Below are positions 60,969 through 64,000 of a stretch of 64,000 nucleotides of DNA, one piece after another; within the stretch, counting starts at the first letter, position 1; each line of letters opens with the position of its first letter. The position numbers and the translations under genes were made by a program. The stretch is from CAJINA01 sp964636125 (GTDB taxonomy: Bacteria; Desulfobacterota; Desulfobacteria; Desulfobacterales; CAJINA01): NCBI GenBank assembly GCA_964636125.1, contig CAZWPX010000004.1, positions 1 to 64,000 on the forward strand, in the 5' to 3' direction. The notes under the pieces were generated by a model. The model saw only the letters and a list, made by a program, of their open reading frames with translations, had not been told where the DNA came from and made no database searches.

Positions 60969-61217
60969 GGGCGACTCCTTTCTTGTTAAAAGATGGGTGT
61001 GCAAAAGAGATCCAGCCTTAAATTAAAAACAAGTTTAACAGACCTGTTTGACAGATACGGTCACAGCTGCCGGCCCGGTCGGAATTTCAGTTGTGATTCC
61101 GCGTATGATTCCGGCTCAGGGTTTTTTTGGGATATTTTCTTGACAAAAGGGACGTTTATGCAATAAAATCAGCGATGTTGAAATTAACGGGCCTTTATCC
61201 AAAGGAGTGGATGAGCA

Positions 61218-61502
61218 ATGACACTTACAAAAGCACAGATCATTGAGTCCTTTCAGAACAACCTTGGTTTCACCAAAAACCAGTCTTCCGATATTATTGA
61301 GTCGATTCTGTCAATTATGAAAGGCGCTCTGGCAGAGAGTGAGGATGTCCTCATCAGCGGTTTCGGCAAGTTTTGCGTGAATGTGAAAAAGGAACGGCGT
61401 GGACGAAATCCAGCGACCGGGGACGATATGATGCTGGCACCCCGCAAGGTGGTTACTTTCAAGTGTTCGGGCAAACTCAGGGAAAAGCTGAACGGTTCGT
61501 AG
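61218..61502 (+). CDS. ihfA: Integration host factor/HU-type DNA-binding protein
   Basis: A 94-residue protein of the HU/IHF family: LTKAQIIESFQNNLGFTKNQSSDIIESIL helices, then ISGFGKFCVNVKKERRGRNPATGDDM with the DNA-bending arm RGRNPATG. It fits IHF alpha best, though HU cannot be ruled out. It bends DNA in recombination, sigma-54 activation and chromosome packing, which suits the many sigma-54 activators here. AAAGGAG lies upstream. Confidence 0.88.
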   Translation: MTLTKAQIIESFQNNLGFTKNQSSDIIESILSIMKGALAESEDVLISGFGKFCVNVKKERRGRNPATGDDMMLAPRKVVTFKCSGKLREKLNGS

Positions 61503-61582
61503 AACACCTGCAACCGGCGCAACAAAAAACCTGCAGCCGCAGGCGTGGACCGGGCACCGCCCGGGATCAGAATTGACAAGAT

Positions 61583-61611
61583 GGCCGCTGTGAAAGCACA
61601 GCGGCCTTTTT
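61583..61611 (+). terminator. Terminator after the IHF gene
   Basis: A perfect 10-bp stem, GGCCGCTGTG with CACAGCGGCC, a 4-base loop and five T's. It ends just 6 bp before the start codon of the radical SAM gene, so that gene either is translated from read-through or has a promoter inside this region. Confidence 0.92.
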
Positions 61612-61617
61612 ACACTT

Positions 61618-62349
61618 ATGGACCTAATTTACGAAACCAGGGGGAAAGCACAGGAGTATGCACCCCTGTCCGCCGAACTTTACCGAGGGTGTGTGCACCG
61701 CTGTAAGTACTGCTATGCCCCGGGCGCCAGGCAAGTTCAGGCAGATCGTTTTCACCAACACAGCCTGCCCCTTGAAGACGTGCTGCCCCGATTAAGTGCG
61801 GACCTGGATGAGTTGGAAAGCAGGCGTGATGATCGGCTGCTGCTCCTTAGTTTTGAATGCGACCCTTATCCGCCGGCACCCTATGACAGCAGCTTGACCA
61901 GGGCGGTCATCAAACGCCTGCTTTCCCGGAATCGCCGCTTTACCCTGTTGACCAAAGGCGGCCGCAGGGCCTGTCGGGATTTTGACCTGCTGGCAAGTTC
62001 AAAACAGGCTTCTTTCGGCAGCACCATCATCTTTACCCGGCAGCAGGATGCGGATATCTGGGAGCCGGGCGCGGCCCGGCTGTCCGACCGGATGGCGGCG
62101 GTCCAGGAGGCGCATGCCCGTGGCATTGCCACCTGGGTAAGTATCGAACCGGTCATCTCTCCCGCACAGGCCATCGCACTTGTGAGAGCGCAGCATGCCA
62201 TTGTCGATCACTGGAAGGTCGGCAAGATCAACTATCAGCCGGAGATCGAAAACCGTGTGGACTGGCCCCGTTTTCGGGAGGAGATTACCGCAACTTTCAA
62301 GTCCCTGGGCGCCGATTTCTACCTGAAAAAGAGCCTGCGCCAGTGTTAG
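61618..62349 (+). CDS. Radical SAM protein, spore photoproduct lyase-like
   Basis: A 243-residue protein with the cluster motif CVHRCKYCYAPG (CxxxCxxC) near residue 25, and later segments LLSFECDPYPP and VSIEPVISPAQA that are typical of the SPL-like/Rv2578c group. The group is widespread in non-sporulating bacteria and its substrate is not established. The start overlaps the preceding terminator closely and has no strong ribosome site. The TAG stop is completed at the first base of repeat A copy 3. Confidence 0.85.
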   Translation: MDLIYETRGKAQEYAPLSAELYRGCVHRCKYCYAPGARQVQADRFHQHSLPLEDVLPRLSADLDELESRRDDRLLLLSFECDPYPPAPYDSSLTRAVIKRLLSRNRRFTLLTKGGRRACRDFDLLASSKQASFGSTIIFTRQQDADIWEPGAARLSDRMAAVQEAHARGIATWVSIEPVISPAQAIALVRAQHAIVDHWKVGKINYQPEIENRVDWPRFREEITATFKSLGADFYLKKSLRQC

Positions 62350-62505
62350 GGCCTCGGAAAAAAATAATTGCGCAAACTTGCGCCGGATTTTGGTTTGTCA
62401 GCAAGGCAGATCCGCCGGTGCATATCAGGATATGTACCGGTGGATGTAACGCAGCAGACGGGCCAAAAGACAAGCAAGATGTGTAATTATTTTTTTCCGC
62501 GGCCC
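62349..62505 (-). repeat. Palindromic dispersed repeat, family A copy 3
   Basis: About 157 bp, in inverted orientation relative to copies 1 and 2. The ends are GGGCCTCGGA7TAATT and AATTATTTTTTTCCGCGGCCC, with the same central hairpin. It begins on the G of the radical SAM gene's TAG stop codon. The gap that follows, to 62778, also holds a small hairpin GTCAGGG...CCCTGAC at about 62658-62688 and no gene. Confidence 0.88.
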
Positions 62506-62778
62506 TAAGCCCCAAAGTGGTTGCAGGGGCGGGACTCATTTCAAACAGGCACTTGTTAATTATCGGTCAGGGCGGTATACTCTGTTTTAAATCAGAGAAA
62601 ATTGACCACGCCGTGAAAATTTGCGGCCGGGCTAAAGTGAAGGTACTCTGCTGATTGTCAGGGAACTCGTTGCGCTCGCACCCTGACCTGCGGTGAATAC
62701 GTCCAGTTTCCAGGCCACGAACGGTTTGGCATGCAGCCGGCACACACGGTCGTTCACTCAAACGAGCAGGACACGCCC

Positions 62779-63267
62779 ATGAATGCTGAAAAGCACATCA
62801 TCACCATGCTGGTGGACAACGAGCCGGGTGTCACCGCCCGGGTCTCCGGGCTGTTTGCCAGCCGCGGATATAACATAGAAACGATCTGCGGGGCACCGAC
62901 CGCGAACCCGGATATGTCGCGAATAACGATCACCACCAAAACGAATCCTGAGAAATTTGAACAGATCCTGAAGCATGTCCGCCGTTTGATCAACGTCATC
63001 AAGGTGCGGGACATGACGGGCGAAGACGCGGTCAAACGGGAAAGTGCCCTGATCTGCGTGCAGGCGGTATCTGAAAACCGTTCAGAAATTTTCAGGATCG
63101 CAGAAACTTTTCGGGCCAAAATCGTGGATTCCGGTCGGACACATTACATTCTGGAGGTTTCCGGCCGCCAGGAGAAGGTGGATGCCCTGATTCGGACACT
63201 GGAGCCCCTGGGTATTAAGAAGGTAGCCCGCTCAGGCATCCTGGCCCTTTACCGTGAGCCCGAGTAA
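62779..63267 (+). CDS. ilvH: Acetolactate synthase small (regulatory) subunit
   Basis: About 162 residues from ATG 62779. An N-terminal ACT domain (HIITMLVDNEPGVTARVSGLFASRGYNIE) senses branched-chain amino acids, and a C-terminal domain ends GIKKVARSGILALYRE. It controls the large catalytic subunit in valine, leucine and isoleucine synthesis. The large-subunit gene, normally next to it, is not in this window on the 5' side. In-frame sequence back to 62731 is unlikely to be coding. Confidence 0.93.
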   Translation: MNAEKHIITMLVDNEPGVTARVSGLFASRGYNIETICGAPTANPDMSRITITTKTNPEKFEQILKHVRRLINVIKVRDMTGEDAVKRESALICVQAVSENRSEIFRIAETFRAKIVDSGRTHYILEVSGRQEKVDALIRTLEPLGIKKVARSGILALYREPE

Positions 63268-63306
63268 ACTGATAAGTGTAAAGTGACCTAATCGGAGAAA
63301 AATTGT

Positions 63307-63972
63307 ATGCGACAACTGACTATCCGGCGGCAGCCGACAACTGTTGGGATCCTTTTCATAATGGTAGCCGTTCTGGGCGGGTGTTCCAAAACCTACTATG
63401 ATGCCATGGAAAAGGTCGGCATTCATAAGCGTGATATCCTGGTGGACCGGGTGGAGAGTGCCCGGGATGCCCAATCCGATGCGCAGCATCAGTTCAAATC
63501 GGCCCTGGAGCAGTTTGGCGCGGTGATCAAGATTGAGAACAGCGACCTCAAGCAGGCCTATGAAAAGCTGAAAACAGAATATGAAGAGAGCCGGGATGCC
63601 GCCGAAACGGTTTCGGCCCGGATTGAGAAAGTGGAATCGGTTGCCGAGGCTCTTTTTAAAGAGTGGGCGGATGAACTGAAGCTCTACAAGAGTGCGGATT
63701 TGCGCAAATCCAGTCAGCGCAAGCTGCGCGAGACGCAGTCCCGATACCGCCAGATGCTTACCAGCATGCACCGGGCGGAAAAAAGCATGGAACCCGTTTT
63801 GCGATCCTTCCAGGACAATGTCCTGTTTCTCAAACACAACCTTAATGCCCAGGCCATCGGCTCTTTACGGGCGGAGTTCTCAACGCTGCAGGGCGAGATT
63901 GACGGCCTGATCAAGAACATGAACGACGCGATTCAAACCTCTAATAAATTCATCGCCACGATCAAACCATAG
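63307..63972 (+). CDS. DUF2959-type lipoprotein
   Basis: A 221-residue protein with a lipoprotein signal (GILFIMVAVLGGC, lipobox LGGC). The mature part is almost wholly helical and probably coiled coil (VESARDAQSDAQHQFKSALEQF and FKEWADELKLYKSADLR), as in the DUF2959 family. It should be anchored in the inner or outer membrane facing the periplasm. Function is unknown. CGGAGAAAAATTG precedes the ATG. Confidence 0.85.
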   Translation: MRQLTIRRQPTTVGILFIMVAVLGGCSKTYYDAMEKVGIHKRDILVDRVESARDAQSDAQHQFKSALEQFGAVIKIENSDLKQAYEKLKTEYEESRDAAETVSARIEKVESVAEALFKEWADELKLYKSADLRKSSQRKLRETQSRYRQMLTSMHRAEKSMEPVLRSFQDNVLFLKHNLNAQAIGSLRAEFSTLQGEIDGLIKNMNDAIQTSNKFIATIKP

Positions 63973-64000
63973 CCGCCGGGGACCCCACCGGCAGTTACAT

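Noticed and set aside
62506..62778. A T-box or peptide-leader attenuator ahead of ilvH
   Set aside because: There is a small hairpin (GTCAGGG...CCCTGAC), but no T-box core, no run of Val/Leu/Ile codons and no T-run terminator.
1..64000. tRNA or rRNA genes, prophage or defence system
   Set aside because: No T-loop/acceptor pattern, rRNA core sequence, integrase, capsid or restriction gene was seen on either strand; a tRNA search program was not available, so an unusual tRNA could be missed.

Overview
The window looks like a chromosomal segment of an anaerobic sulfate-reducing bacterium of the Desulfobacterota (deltaproteobacterial type, probably Desulfobacterales). The main reasons are a complete Hmc transmembrane redox complex (16-haem HmcA through HmcF), a complete Tmc complex (tetrahaem TmcA through TmcD), many PAS-containing sensor kinases and sigma-54 activators, an oxygen-sensitive class III ribonucleotide reductase, propionyl-CoA synthetase and a tungsten/molybdenum aldehyde:ferredoxin oxidoreductase. 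There is no rRNA, tRNA, CRISPR array, transposase or prophage. One non-coding RNA gene is clear: a large-type SRP RNA.

Layout. 0.2-8.7 kb (minus strand): two kinase/sigma-54-activator pairs, then a DUF3108-type envelope protein, an HD hydrolase and a small membrane protein. 8.9-28.8 kb (plus strand): a redox supercluster. It holds a sensor kinase with c-type haem motifs, a receiver-kinase, Rrf2, hmcABCDEF, a hypothetical protein, a tandem UspA protein, two more signalling proteins, a Cys-rich HTH protein, tmcDCBA and a single-domain receiver. 28.9-34.4 kb: prpE and nrdG-nrdD (minus) and a small membrane protein. 34.6-37.1 kb (minus): proC followed by a MauE/CcdA/thioredoxin-fold trio. 37.3-43.1 kb (plus): a multi-cofactor flavoprotein, a DAO-family flavoprotein, an aldehyde:ferredoxin oxidoreductase and a MoaD-like carrier. 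43.3-48.6 kb (plus): yggT, a DivIVA protein, pilT, pilU, a zinc-ribbon pseudo-receiver protein and a metallo-hydrolase. 48.7-55.4 kb (minus): coaX, cdaR, folP, ftsH, tilS and a DUF3568-type protein. 55.6-64.0 kb: SRP RNA, grpE-dnaK, several small hypothetical genes, an IHF/HU protein, a radical SAM protein, ilvH and a DUF2959-type lipoprotein.

How they fit together. HmcA and TmcA are periplasmic electron carriers. The NrfD/NarI-like membrane subunits and the cytoplasmic CCG iron-sulfur subunits would move electrons between the periplasmic pool and the cytoplasm during sulfate respiration. The kinases, receivers, Rrf2 and HTH protein around them probably adjust expression to redox state. The flavoprotein/AOR island looks like a catabolic module in which amine or imino-acid oxidation yields an aldehyde that AOR oxidises further; this is an inference.

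The least expected structure is a set of 140-170 bp imperfect palindromes in the gaps between genes. One family has three copies and another has two, with compensatory changes in the stems. In five of the cases the outer end of the palindrome forms or directly abuts the stop codon of the neighbouring gene. No searches or folding programs were run; functions are assigned from motifs, lengths and gene order.
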